A DNA stretch of 64,000 nt from Chersky-267 sp963744115 (GCA_963744115.1 CAVUSI010000002.1:715384-779383), one strand, 5' to 3'; positions 8,591-17,175 are shown, numbered from the stretch's first letter. Translations and numbers: made by a program. The notes: generated from the letters alone by a model not told the origin.

Positions 8591-9400
8591 ATGCTCAAGC
8601 GGATCGTCGTCGGATCAAGCCTCGCCTTCGCGGCCTGGGGCGTCTATCGCAGGATCAACCGGTGGTCGTCGACGTGGGGCGTCGACGAGGCCGAGCAGGC
8701 TAGAGCGCTCCCCGGCGACGAGATCGTCCCGGATGGAACGAACCTGCTGACCCGCGGCATCACGATCGATGCGCCGCCCGAGAGCGTCTGGCCCTGGCTC
8801 GTCCAGATGGGCTATGGCCGCGCCGGCTGGTACAGCTACGACCGGCTCGACATGAAGGGCCTGAGCGCCGATCGGATCCTCCCCGAGCTGCAGAAGCTCG
8901 AGGTCGGCGACCGGCTCCCGACCCACGAGGACGGCGGCTTCGAGGTCAAGGTCCTCGAACCGAACAAGGCGCTCGTGGTCTATCTCGACACGGCCCTCGT
9001 CGAGAGCTGGCAGAAGAAGCCCGCCGAGTCGATCTCCGCGACCGACACCCCCGGCCTGGCGGCGTCCGGCAACTTCCTCGGTGCGGCATCGCCGCAGGAG
9101 TTCAAGGTCAGCTGGGCCTTCGTGCTCGAGCCGGCCGGGCCCGGGCGGACCCGCCTGATCGAGCGCACCCGCGGCTGGTTCGGCAAGGGCAACCCCGGAA
9201 CGAAGGTGCTCATGCCGACGCTCGGCTTCGGCGTCTTCGTCATGGAGCGCCGCCAGATGCTCGGGATCAAGCAGCGGGTGGAGCGCAGCGCGCACTTCGA
9301 CAAGGTCGAGGGTGAGGCCGCCATCCCCACCACGATGACCACCATCGCCAAGAACGGCGCATCCGACCATCCCGTCATCGAGCCGTCGACCGCCGGCTGA
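8591..9400 (+). CDS. SRPBCC (START-like) family protein
   Basis: The ATG at 8591 follows GGAGGT at a normal distance and gives 269 residues. After a short hydrophobic start (IVVGSSLAFAAWGVYRRI) comes the SRPBCC opening ITIDAPPESVWPWLVQMG, followed by GRAGWYSYDRLDMKG. This pattern is common in uncharacterised SRPBCC proteins with a helix-grip hydrophobic pocket. The last part, GVFVMERRQMLGIKQRVE, is also typical. The ligand is unknown. No partner gene is evident. Confidence 0.8.
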   Translation: MLKRIVVGSSLAFAAWGVYRRINRWSSTWGVDEAEQARALPGDEIVPDGTNLLTRGITIDAPPESVWPWLVQMGYGRAGWYSYDRLDMKGLSADRILPELQKLEVGDRLPTHEDGGFEVKVLEPNKALVVYLDTALVESWQKKPAESISATDTPGLAASGNFLGAASPQEFKVSWAFVLEPAGPGRTRLIERTRGWFGKGNPGTKVLMPTLGFGVFVMERRQMLGIKQRVERSAHFDKVEGEAAIPTTMTTIAKNGASDHPVIEPSTAG

Positions 9401-9555
9401 TCGACGTCCACGCCCGATCGCCCGGCACCCCAGAGCCGGCCGATCCGGGCTCAGCTCGAGAGGCTTCGGCCCGCGACGTCGCGCTCACCGCGACCGGCGG
9501 GCCGATCCCTTGCCCGGCGCCTCGCGCCCAGTGCCCGGCGCCTCGTCCCGGCCGC

Positions 9556-10479
9556 CTACTCGACCGGGACGACGATCACGTAGTTGTCGGTCTTCTTGGG
9601 ATACGTCCCGAGCGGCCGCTTCCAGGGCAGGAAGTCCTGGTCCAGGTCGCCGACCTTGTACGTGGAATCGGGCGGCCGCGAGTACCCCCAGATCGACGAC
9701 AGCCGCGGGTACCAGACGTCCTCGATCCGGACGGTCGAGACCGTGAAGTCGTCGGTCAGCGCGGGGTCGGCGCTGGCGGTGAACCCCGACATCACCCACG
9801 AGTGGGCGCCGCGCCAGACCATCAGCCCGGCGGGCCGGTTCGTCAGCCGGATCTGCTTGGCCGCGGTGTGGATCGCCGCCTTGATCGACGGCAGGATGTC
9901 CACCTCGTAGTTCCCATACCCGAGCTCGGTCAGGCCCTGCGCCCAGCCCTCGGGCTCCGCGGCGCCGTCGGGCGCCGGGTCGAGCGACCGGGTCAGGTCG
10001 AACACCTTCGATTGGGTGTCCCGGGTCGTGTCCGCGCCGTCGTCCATGATGTTCATCGAGGTCTGGACCGCCGCCGCCAGGCACCACGTGTCGTGGAACT
10101 CGCCGACGTAGTCGCCCTTCTCGTAGAGGTCCATCGAGAACGGGCCGCTCGCCGTCGGGGCAGGGGAGTCGCCGGGTGCCGCGGACGCGCCGGGGGCCGC
10201 CGACCCGCCTGGGTCGGTCGAGCCGCCCGAGCCCGGGACCGACGATCCGCCTGGACCGCCCGACGAGCCCGCAGCGCCACCCGACGCCGACGGCCGATGC
10301 GAGGCGATCGGCGGGACCGCCACGACCGCCGCGGGTGGCCGCTCCCTGGCCCACGGCGTGACGACCGGGGCGACCGCGAGCGTCGCGTCGTTGAGCGCCT
10401 TGCCGGTCGCGTAGACCGTGCCGACCGCCAGCAGCACGAGACCGACCGCCACGACCGCCTGGGTCGCCCGCCGCCGCAC
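9556..10479 (-). CDS. Exported C39-like peptidase domain protein
   Basis: A hydrophobic anchor (residues 7-25) is followed by a long Gly/Ser/Pro linker to about residue 112 and then a papain-like domain. Cys133 in DTWCLAAAVQ and His226 in RGAHSWVMSGF are placed as the catalytic pair of the C39_2 family. The domain may act as a protease or as an inactive cell-wall module. The chosen start GTG 10479 is uncertain: the upstream MurJ frame runs into this gene without a stop, so the two may be separate overlapping genes or one fusion split by a frameshift. Confidence 0.75.
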   Translation of the reverse strand: MRRRATQAVVAVGLVLLAVGTVYATGKALNDATLAVAPVVTPWARERPPAAVVAVPPIASHRPSASGGAAGSSGGPGGSSVPGSGGSTDPGGSAAPGASAAPGDSPAPTASGPFSMDLYEKGDYVGEFHDTWCLAAAVQTSMNIMDDGADTTRDTQSKVFDLTRSLDPAPDGAAEPEGWAQGLTELGYGNYEVDILPSIKAAIHTAAKQIRLTNRPAGLMVWRGAHSWVMSGFTASADPALTDDFTVSTVRIEDVWYPRLSSIWGYSRPPDSTYKVGDLDQDFLPWKRPLGTYPKKTDNYVIVVPVE

Positions 10480-11894
10480 CGGGCGAGCCGCGAACCTCGA
10501 GCGTGTCGCGCGGCGTGTCCAGCGGCCGGACGCCGATCCGCGCCATCCGCGGGGCGAGCGCCGCGCTCAGGATCCCGACCTTGACCGCCATCCCGATCGC
10601 GAACGCCGCCGGGACCGCCGACAGGCCGATCGTCGGCGACAGCGTCTGGCCGGCGATGACGATGACCACGAACCCGGCGATCGAGGCGAGCGTCGGCAGG
10701 ATCGTGTTGTGGGTGGCGTACAGCGCCCGGCTGAGGAGATGGGTCAGGCTCTCGAACGGGATCGAGAAGGCGAACACGGCCAGGATCGTCGTCGTCCGGG
10801 CGATGTCGTCCTCCTCGAACGCCCCACCGCCGAGCAGGATCCGGATCGCCGTCCCGCCGAACACGAACAGGACGAGTGCCGCGCCCGTCGTCAGGATCGC
10901 GATCACCGCGAAGTTGATCCCGAACACCCGGCCGAAGCCGCGCCGATCGCCGGACGCCGCGGCCGTCGACATGATCGGGAAGGCCGAGATCGCGAACGCC
11001 GCGCCGATCAGGCTGACCGGGACGCTCTGGAAGTTGCGGGCGAAGCTGACCGAGCTGACCGAGCCGGGCGCCAGCGTCGAGGCGAGCGCCGTGAAGTAGA
11101 GGAAGGTCAGCGGCTCGATCGGATGGCTGACCATCTTCGGGATCATCAGCCGGATGAACTCGCCGACCCCCTTGGCCCGGAGCGCGAAGCTCGACTCGCG
11201 GGCGGAACGGCGTCCGGTAGATGCCCGATGAGCCGAACGCCGAGATGCGCCAGCGCGCCGGCCAACGCCCCCACCGCCGCGGCGTAGATCCCGAGCTGCC
11301 CGTAGAGGAGCACCGTCCCGACGACGATCCCGCCGTTGTAGAGCAGCGGCGCCAGGCCGTAGGCGAAGAACCGGCCGTTGGCCACGAGGATCTCGCCGAG
11401 GACGATCGACGCGGCGAAGATCACCGGCGTGAAGCACATGATCCGGAACAGGTTCACGTACATCGCCTGCTGATCCGGCGAGAAGCCGGGGGCGATGACC
11501 GCGACGGTCTGCGGCGCGAGGACGAACAGGATCGCCGACGCGACCGCCATGACCACGACCGCCAGGGTCAGGATCGTCCGGGCGAACGCCTTGGCCGCTC
11601 GTCGGCCTGGGTCCGGAGCCCGATGAACACCGGGATGAACGGCGCGACGAGACCCCCGGCGACGAGCACGTCGAGGGCCAGCTCCGGCAGGACGAAGGCC
11701 GCGTTGTAGGCGTCGAGCTCGGGGCCGGCCCCGAAGGTCCGGGCGAAGATCCGATCGCGGACCAGGCCCATCGCGTAGCCCATGAACCCGAGCACCGACA
11801 GGACGATCGCGCCGCGGAAGAGCGCGGACGTCAGCAGCGTCCAGCCGCGCCGGATCAGGCTCGGTGGGCGGTCCGTGATGGCGGCGTTGTCCAG
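10480..11894 (-). pseudogene. murJ: MurJ-type lipid II flippase, frameshifted
   Basis: Three frames in succession spell one MviN/MurJ protein. The N-terminal part reads LGFMGYAMGLVRDRIFARTFG and GGLVAPFIPVFIGL. The middle reads FARTILTLAVVV, VIAPGF and LVANGRFFAYGLAPLLYN. The C-terminal part reads FALRAKGVGEFIRLMIPKM and HNTILPTLASIAGF. The first break is near 11,597 (GAGCGGCCAAGG lacks one base) and a second is at about 11,200-11,222. MurJ flips lipid II across the membrane for peptidoglycan synthesis, so inactivation would be lethal; sequencing error is more likely than decay. The start is unclear: CTG 11894 has GGGGAGGAA just upstream, while GTG 11795 is internal. Confidence 0.82.
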
Positions 11895-12090
11895 AGGTTC
11901 CTCCCCGGCCCGCGCGGGCCCGTCGCGTGAACCCTACGACGCCCGGGCGATCCTGCGGGTGTCGCAGGTGGTCCCGCGCCCGCCCGAAGGTGGTACCGGG
12001 CGTGGCACGGTGGTACCACCATCTGACGCCCGTATCAGCCCGGGCGGAGCCACGAGGCGCCCGCCCCAACCTGGTGATTCGGGTCGTTCC
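11895..12090. other. Divergent intergenic region with GGTGGTACC palindromes
   Basis: The region between murJ and the hydrolase gene contains GGTGGTACCACC, a perfect 12-bp palindrome at 12009-12020, and a partial copy (GGTGGTACC) near 11,989. These could be operator half-sites for one of the divergent genes. No gene is seen. Confidence 0.4.
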
Positions 12091-12306
12091 TTGCACCCCA
12101 TGCAAGATCCCTGCTGCGGTTGCACGTGGTGCAAACAACAGCTTCGGACCCCGAGTGGTCAGGGTCATTCGGCTACGAACGTGCACCCTGTGCAAACCGC
12201 GCGCAGCTTCGAGACCGAAGACCCGATCCTTTGCACCCGGTGAACGTCTCATGCACGACCGAGTCCCAGACCGCTGACGCGCTTCGGACGTGTGCATCGT
12301 GTGCAA
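12091..12306. repeat. Array of 15-bp TTGCAY-RTGCAA palindromes, left copy
   Basis: Imperfect palindromes stand at 12091 (TTGCACCCCATGCAA), 12120 (TTGCACGTGGTGCAA), 12181 (GTGCACCCTGTGCAA), 12231 (TTGCACCCGGTGAAC) and 12291 (TGTGCATCGTGTGCAA). A homologous array, with similar flanks such as GTTCC before the first copy and ACAAC after the second, lies at 15919-16135. Confidence 0.85.
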
Positions 12307-12362
12307 ACGGCCCTGGCCCGCCCTCGGCGCCCCGCCCTTGGCGCCCGGCGCCTCGGGCGCGG

Positions 12363-12368
12363 TAGATT
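12363..12368 (+). promoter_or_regulatory. -10 box TAGATT of a leaderless promoter
   Basis: TAGATT ends six bases before the ATG at 12375. Confidence 0.5.
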
Positions 12369-12374
12369 CGGGGC

Positions 12375-13199
12375 ATGTCGACGATCCGGATCGCGGTCGC
12401 CTCGACGCCGCTGACGGCGACGCTCGATGAGGCCGTGCCGGCGGCGGTCGCCGCGATCGAGGAGGCCGGCCGGCTCGGCGCCCGGATCGTCTGCCTGCCC
12501 GAGACGGCCATTCCCGGACATCGCGTCCAGGCTCGGCCCGTGCCCGACGTGTCGGCCGAGGCGCTCGACGCCGCCCTGCGGGTGGTAGCCGACGCGGCTC
12601 GCCGCGCCGGGGTCGTGGCGATCGTCGGGACGGAGCGCCCCACGCCCGCCGGGCGCGAGATCGTGTCGGTCGTGATCGGTGCGGACGGCGCGCGGCTCGG
12701 CGTGCAGGCGAAGACGCAGATCGACCCGAGCGAGGAGGCGGACTACGTGCCGGGAGCCGGCCGCTGCGTCTTCACGGCGGAGGGCCTGACGTTCGGGATC
12801 GCCATCTGCCACGAGGCGTTCCGCTACCCGGAGATCGCCCGCTCGCTCGCGCTCGCCGGTGCGCAGGTCATCTTCATCCCGCATTACGTGACGACCGACG
12901 ACGGCTCGCTGCCGACCCGCTGGTGCGACGCCTCGAACCCCTACAACGAGAAGGCGATCATGTGCCGGGCGCTCGAGAACACGGTCTTCGTCGCCGCGGC
13001 CGACGTCGCCGGACCCGACCAGGGCTCGATCACCGGGATCATCGCCCCGGACGGGACGCTCGTCGCGAGCCTCGACTACGGCCGGGTCGGCGTCGTCGCC
13101 GCCGACATCGAGCTCGATCGGGCCGACCGCCTGCTCGCCCTGCGCTGGGCGCCGGAGCGCAACCTCGGGCCGCTGGATCGGTCCTCGGTCGAGGCCTGA
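12375..13199 (+). CDS. Carbon-nitrogen hydrolase (nitrilase superfamily)
   Basis: This 274-residue amidase of the nitrilase superfamily has all three catalytic residues: Glu43 in CLPETAIPG, Lys113 in QAKTQIDP and Cys145 in AICHEAFRYPE. It would hydrolyse a carbon-nitrogen bond in an amide, nitrile or carbamoyl substrate through a thioester. Close relatives include N-carbamoyl-amino-acid and omega-amidase types, but the substrate cannot be read from the sequence. The start follows a leaderless -10 box. It begins the block bracketed by the TTGCA palindrome arrays. Confidence 0.9.
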   Translation: MSTIRIAVASTPLTATLDEAVPAAVAAIEEAGRLGARIVCLPETAIPGHRVQARPVPDVSAEALDAALRVVADAARRAGVVAIVGTERPTPAGREIVSVVIGADGARLGVQAKTQIDPSEEADYVPGAGRCVFTAEGLTFGIAICHEAFRYPEIARSLALAGAQVIFIPHYVTTDDGSLPTRWCDASNPYNEKAIMCRALENTVFVAAADVAGPDQGSITGIIAPDGTLVASLDYGRVGVVAADIELDRADRLLALRWAPERNLGPLDRSSVEA

Positions 13200-13290
13200 A
13201 CAGGGCCAGCGAATTGGCTCCCGCCGAGGCCTGAGGTCCGTCCACAGACCATCGCAGTCGCGGCAAGGGCCGAAGCCACGCGTCGGACTC

Positions 13291-13319
13291 TTGACAGTGG
13301 CACGTTGCACTGTCATAAT
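13291..13319 (+). promoter_or_regulatory. Sigma-70-type promoter with dyad in the spacer, ahead of merR-like gene
   Basis: TTGACA at 13291-13296 and CATAAT at 13314-13319 are separated by 17 bases. An inverted repeat GACAGTG/CACTGTC occupies the spacer region, the place where MerR-type regulators bind. The -10 box ends six bases before the ATG, so the mRNA is probably leaderless and the gene may control itself. Confidence 0.7.
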
Positions 13320-13325
13320 AACGCC

Positions 13326-13979
13326 ATGCCCACCGACAACGAATACAGCCTGACCGACCTCGCCGACCTGGTCGGGGTCACGCCGCGGACCGTGCGCTAC
13401 TACATCGCCCAGGGCCTCCTGCCGGCGCCCGACAAGGTCGGTCCCGGGGCGCGCTACACGGAGGGTCATCTCGACCGGCTCCGGCTGATCCGGCGGCTCC
13501 AGCGTGAGCATCTGCCGCTGGCCGAGATCCGGACACGGCTCGAGCCGCTCGACGACGACCAGGTCCGGGAGCTCCTGGGCTCCGAGCCGGTCGTCGTGGC
13601 CGAGGAACCCGCGATCGACTACATCCGCACCCTGCTGGCGAAGTCGACGGGCACCACACGGGGGGAGCCCGCCGGCTCGCCGGCGACATCGGGACCCGCA
13701 CCGGCGTCGCGACCGGCGCCGAGCGCGGCACCCCTGATGCTCCGCCGGATGGAGTTCCTCGAGACCGACCGCGCGGCCGAGCCCGACGCGGCCCCACCGA
13801 CCCCGCCGCCGAAACCGCCCCCACAAGCCGTCGGGGCCGACCGATCCCAGTGGGACCGGGTGGCCCTGACCCCGGACATCGAGCTGCATGTCCGACGACC
13901 ACTCAGCCGCCTGCAGAACAAACAGGTCGATCGCCTGATCGCGATCGCCCGCGAACTCCTCGAGGGGGACCCGTCATGA
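13326..13979 (+). CDS. MerR-family transcriptional regulator
   Basis: The 217-residue protein opens with a winged HTH of MerR type: SLTDLADLVGVTPRTVRYYIAQGLLPAPDKVG, then RYTEGHLDRLRLIRRLQ. A short dimerisation helix (EIRTRLEPLDDDQVRELL) is followed by a Pro/Ala-rich linker. The C-terminal segment ELHVRRPLSRLQNKQVDRLIAIARELL resembles a second small helical unit. No metal-binding cysteines are visible, so a metal sensor is unlikely. Its stop TGA overlaps the ATG of the VWA gene (ATGA), which implies translational coupling, and its promoter has a spacer dyad. Confidence 0.88.
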   Translation: MPTDNEYSLTDLADLVGVTPRTVRYYIAQGLLPAPDKVGPGARYTEGHLDRLRLIRRLQREHLPLAEIRTRLEPLDDDQVRELLGSEPVVVAEEPAIDYIRTLLAKSTGTTRGEPAGSPATSGPAPASRPAPSAAPLMLRRMEFLETDRAAEPDAAPPTPPPKPPPQAVGADRSQWDRVALTPDIELHVRRPLSRLQNKQVDRLIAIARELLEGDPS

Positions 13980-15247
13980 CCTTCACCGCCCGCCCAGACC
14001 GCCACTACATCCGTCCGACCTATCGGAGCGACCGCTTCGTCCTCGCCGAGATCACGGCGCCGCCGGCCCGCCGCGAGCACGTTCGACCTCCGGTTCGCCT
14101 CGCCTTCGTCATCGACCGTTCCGGGTCGATGAGCGGCGAGAAGCTGCGGCTGGCCAAGCTCGCCGTCGAGGAGTCGCTCGCGCGGCTCCACCCGACGGAC
14201 GAGTTCAGCATCGTCGTCTACGACGAGCAGATCGACGTGGTCTTCCCGTCGGCGCCCGCCACGGATGACGCCCGCCGCTCCGCCCTGGCGCGGCTCCGCG
14301 AGATCGAGGCGCGCGGCAGCACGAACCTCGGCGAGGGCTGGCTGCGCGGATGCGAGCAGGTCGCCCTCGCGCTGTCGGCCGACGGGGTCAATCGATGCCT
14401 GCTGCTGACCGACGGGCTCGCCAACGTCGGCATGACCGACCCGGAAGAGCTGGCGCGGCACGCCGGTGAGCTCCGGATCCGCGGCGTGACCACGACGACG
14501 TTCGGGGTCGGCCAGGACTTCGACGAGGTCCTGCTCCAGGCGATGGCCGATGCCGGCGGCGGCCACTTCTACTTCATCCGCGACGCGGCCGGGATCCGCG
14601 ACCACGTGACGAGCGAGGTCGGGGAGACGCTCGAGATCGTCGCCCGCGAGGTGACCATCGAGCTGACCGCGGCGGACGGCGTCATCGTCGATCCGCTCAG
14701 CCCGTTCCCGGCGGAGACGCGCGGGAGCCGGACCACGATCAGCGTCGGGGACCTTGTCGCGGACCAGCGGCTCCAGGTCGTCCTGAGGCTCAACTTCCCG
14801 TTCGGCGAGATCGGCCACACGTCGGGGACGATCCTCGGCGTGTCGGACCGGGAGGGCGTCCTCGGTCGCGCGATGGCCAAGCTCGGCTGGGAGTACGCCG
14901 ACAACCACGCCAACGACGAGCAGCATCGGGACCGCGAGGTCGATCGGGCCGTCGCCCGGATCTTCGCCTCGCGGGCTCGCCAGGAGGCCACCGCCCGGAA
15001 CCGGGCCGGTGACTTCCGCGGGGCGAGGGAGGCGCTCGTCAAGGTGGCGCGGCGGATCCGCGACTACGCGGGCCGGGATGCTGAGTTGCGGGCGATCGTC
15101 GCCGAGCTCGACCGGGAAGGCGAGGTCCTCGCCGCACCGATGGCCGAGATGTCCCGCAAGGAGATGTACTTCCAGAGCTCGAACGTGGCCCGGATGCGCA
15201 GCGCCCAGGGCCGGGCGATCCGCCACGAGGACCAGCCGACGCGCTGA
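13976..15247 (+). CDS. VWA-domain protein (inter-alpha-trypsin-inhibitor/YfbK-like)
   Basis: The start ATG overlaps the upstream stop by four bases. The 423-residue product carries a von Willebrand A domain with an intact MIDAS motif DRSGSMSG (residues 47-54) and the conserved LLLTDGLANVG. It is followed by a beta-rich region and a helical tail. No signal peptide is seen, so it is probably cytoplasmic and works as a metal-dependent protein-binding module. The tight coupling with a MerR-type regulator suggests the two act in the same response, but the partner is unknown. Confidence 0.85.
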   Translation: MTFTARPDRHYIRPTYRSDRFVLAEITAPPARREHVRPPVRLAFVIDRSGSMSGEKLRLAKLAVEESLARLHPTDEFSIVVYDEQIDVVFPSAPATDDARRSALARLREIEARGSTNLGEGWLRGCEQVALALSADGVNRCLLLTDGLANVGMTDPEELARHAGELRIRGVTTTTFGVGQDFDEVLLQAMADAGGGHFYFIRDAAGIRDHVTSEVGETLEIVAREVTIELTAADGVIVDPLSPFPAETRGSRTTISVGDLVADQRLQVVLRLNFPFGEIGHTSGTILGVSDREGVLGRAMAKLGWEYADNHANDEQHRDREVDRAVARIFASRARQEATARNRAGDFRGAREALVKVARRIRDYAGRDAELRAIVAELDREGEVLAAPMAEMSRKEMYFQSSNVARMRSAQGRAIRHEDQPTR

Positions 15248-15365
15248 TCTTCGGGTCGAGATCCAGGCCGATGTCGATTCGGCACCCCGGCGTTCGTCGT
15301 TGGGGTGTCGGGTCGACGAGGCGATCGCCTCCAGCGCCAGGGACCCGGGAGAAGGAGTTCGAGCG

Positions 15366-15716
15366 ATGGCAGGTGCACGGTTCATCCAGTTCGAAGTCGT
15401 CGGCAAGGACCAGAAGGCCCTCCAGGGCTTCTACGGCAAGCTCTTCGACTGGTCGTTCGACACGAACAATCCGACCGCCTACGGCATGACCGACCCGGCC
15501 GTGACCGGCGCGACCGTCGGTGTCGGCCCGAGCCAGGACGGCGGGAACGGTCACGTCACCGGGTATATCGGCGTGTCCGACGTGGACGCGACCCTGGCCC
15601 GCGCCGGCGAGCTCGGCGGCCGGACGATCATGCCGAAGTTCAGCCCGGCCCCGGGTGTGGCGATCGCCCTGTTCGCCGACCCCGAAGGTCACGTCATCGG
15701 CCTCACCGAGATGTGA
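15366..15716 (+). CDS. VOC-family (glyoxalase/bleomycin-resistance fold) protein
   Basis: The ATG at 15366 has GAGAAGGAG upstream and gives 116 residues. RFIQFEVVGKDQKALQGFYGKLFDW is a textbook first betaalphabetabetabeta module and GVAIALFADPEGHVIGL the end of the second. Metal-binding residues are not obvious in all positions, so it may be a binding protein rather than an enzyme. The gene closes the block bracketed by TTGCA arrays. Confidence 0.85.
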   Translation: MAGARFIQFEVVGKDQKALQGFYGKLFDWSFDTNNPTAYGMTDPAVTGATVGVGPSQDGGNGHVTGYIGVSDVDATLARAGELGGRTIMPKFSPAPGVAIALFADPEGHVIGLTEM

Positions 15717-15750
15717 TCAGCGGGGATCCTCGGGTCCCCGCTCTGGCGAA

Positions 15751-15780
15751 CGTGCCCGGCCCTTCGGGGAGCCGGGCACG
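15751..15780 (+). terminator. Strong hairpin after the VOC gene
   Basis: CGTGCCCGGC and GCCGGGCACG form a perfect 10-bp stem with a 10-base loop, 34 bases after the VOC stop. No clear T-run follows. Confidence 0.6.
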
Positions 15781-15918
15781 TCGTCGTTCCGGGCCGTCGT
15801 CGTTCCGGGCGTGTCGGCGATGTCGGGAGTCGGCGTCGTTCGTGGGCGGCCGCGGACCTCGCTGCCGAGTGCCGGGCAGGCCGCTCCGCACGGCTCCCGA
15901 GCCGATTGGGCACGTTCC

Positions 15919-16135
15919 TTGCATCGCGTGCAAGAACCCGACCTGGCTTGCACGGTGTGCAAACAACGGCCCGGCGCACCCGCCCGCAGGCCCACACCTT
16001 GCATCAGGTGCAAGCCGTCCCACCTCTCGGCCGACGGGAGGCGGCTGACGGCCCGATCGTTGCATCGACTGCAAGATCCGAGACCACGTCGTCGATCCGA
16101 ATGTCACCACGATCCGACGTGTGCATCCGGTGCAA
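15919..16135. repeat. Array of 15-bp TTGCAY-RTGCAA palindromes, right copy
   Basis: Copies lie at 15919 (TTGCATCGCGTGCAA), 15948 (TTGCACGGTGTGCAA), 15999 (TTGCATCAGGTGCAA), 16060 (TTGCATCGACTGCAA) and 16121 (GTGCATCCGGTGCAA). Consensus is TTGCAYCGNGTGCAA. Order and flanks parallel the array at 12091-12306. The rest of 15781-16220 holds no gene I can support. Confidence 0.87.
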
Positions 16136-16220
16136 ACGCCTTCGGCCGGAGCCGACCTCGGCCCGATCGCCGACCTCGGACCTCGGCCCGATCGCCGACC
16201 CTCGGCTCGACTCGGCCGTC

Positions 16221-16643
16221 CTACCTCGGCAGGATCCCCTCGAGGCTCCAGACACGGGGTTCAAAGGGGACGAGCGAAAGGAGCACTCCCGGCTTCGACG
16301 CACGGTCGGCCGCGAAGCGCTCGCCGGCCTCGACTCCGAGGTAGCGTCCGGCGATCGCGCTCCGGAAGGGCGTCATGTCGCCGTCGGTCAGGGTGGCTTC
16401 ACCTCGGACCTCGACGCCGCGGAACGGGGCGACGGTCTCGAAGATCAGGAGCGTGCAATGAGGGTCGCGCTCGAGGTGTCGGAGCTTGACGTCGCCGCGG
16501 GCGATCACGACCTCGAACGCTTCACCCGTCCAGCGGTGCCAGACCGGCGAGGTGTGCGGCGTCCCATCGCTCCGCATCGTCGTCAGGACGGCCGCCGACG
16601 GCGCGTCGAGCAGGGTGGCCACGTCCTCGAGGAAGAGCGACAT
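16221..16643 (-). CDS. Pyridoxamine 5'-phosphate oxidase-fold (PPOX) protein
   Basis: The 140-residue protein has the split-barrel flavin/F420-binding fold: MSLFLEDVATLLDAPSAAVLTT, MRSDGTPHTSPVWHRW and VRGEATLTDGD. Members bind FMN, F420 or heme and reduce small substrates; which one applies here is unknown. TATCCT lies seven bases upstream of the ATG on the minus strand, again the leaderless arrangement. Confidence 0.85.
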   Translation of the reverse strand: MSLFLEDVATLLDAPSAAVLTTMRSDGTPHTSPVWHRWTGEAFEVVIARGDVKLRHLERDPHCTLLIFETVAPFRGVEVRGEATLTDGDMTPFRSAIAGRYLGVEAGERFAADRASKPGVLLSLVPFEPRVWSLEGILPR

Positions 16644-16722
16644 CCGAACGAGGATACCGCCCGCCGGCGCCGCATCGGGCGCCCGCGAACGTGCCGATGT
16701 GGCCAGATTCGAACGAATGTGC

Positions 16723-16728
16723 TAGGCT
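16723..16728 (+). promoter_or_regulatory. -10 box TAGGCT of the cold-shock gene, with long 5' leader
   Basis: TAGGCT would set the start near 16735, leaving a leader of roughly 94 bases before the GTG at 16829. Long leaders that refold in the cold are usual for cspA-type genes, but I cannot show a thermosensor here. Confidence 0.4.
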
Positions 16729-16828
16729 TGTGACTCGCCAACCTTTGGCGAGCCTACGCGTGGTCGACCCCTTTCTCGAACGGACCGTGCGCCTGCGGTT
16801 CCCAGTTCGGGAAAATGTGGAGGTCACT

Positions 16829-17032
16829 GTGACCACCGGTACCATCAAGAAGGTCGTCGCCGATCGCGGCTTCGGCTTCATCACCGCCGATGACGAGAAG
16901 GATTACTTCTTCCATCGTGGCGGCCTCGACTCCTCGCTCGACTTCGACCGTCTGGTCGGCGGCGAGAAGGTCACGTTCGACATCGAGCAGAGCCCCAAGG
17001 GCCCGCGCGCGCTGAACGTCCAGAGCGCCTAG
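16829..17032 (+). CDS. Cold-shock protein (CspA family)
   Basis: The start GTG 16829 follows GGAGGT and yields a 67-residue protein, the normal Csp length. The RNA-binding motifs are RGFGFITADD (RNP1-like) and DYFFHRGGL (RNP2-like). It would act as an RNA chaperone. A strong terminator follows directly, so it is a single-gene unit. Confidence 0.95.
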   Translation: MTTGTIKKVVADRGFGFITADDEKDYFFHRGGLDSSLDFDRLVGGEKVTFDIEQSPKGPRALNVQSA

Positions 17033-17064
17033 TCGACGCACCGTTCCCCTTCCGGGAACACACG

Positions 17065-17088
17065 AGACCCCGTCTTCGGACGGGGTCT
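17065..17088 (+). terminator. Rho-independent terminator of the cold-shock gene
   Basis: AGACCCCGTC - TTCG - GACGGGGTCT is a perfect 10-bp stem with a UUCG tetraloop, followed by TCTGG. Confidence 0.85.
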
Positions 17089-17124
17089 TCTGGTATCCGG
17101 CGCTGACCGCGGCGCGACACGCCG

Positions 17125-17175
17125 ACCGCTGAGCCGCTCCCGCGACGCGTCAGCCGCTCCCGCGACGCGTCAGCC
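17125..17175. repeat. Short direct repeat AGCCGCTCCCGCGACGCGTC
   Basis: The 20-base unit occurs in tandem about two and a half times, ending inside the 3' end of the minus-strand cyclase gene. Confidence 0.6.

Noticed and set aside
12091..16135. TTGCA palindromes as integron attC sites around a cassette
   Set aside because: No integrase gene, no RYYYAAC/GTTRRRY core sites, and several genes with own promoters lie between the arrays.
16735..16828. Cold-shock leader as a riboswitch
   Set aside because: No ligand-binding riboswitch consensus is recognisable; only a long leader is seen.
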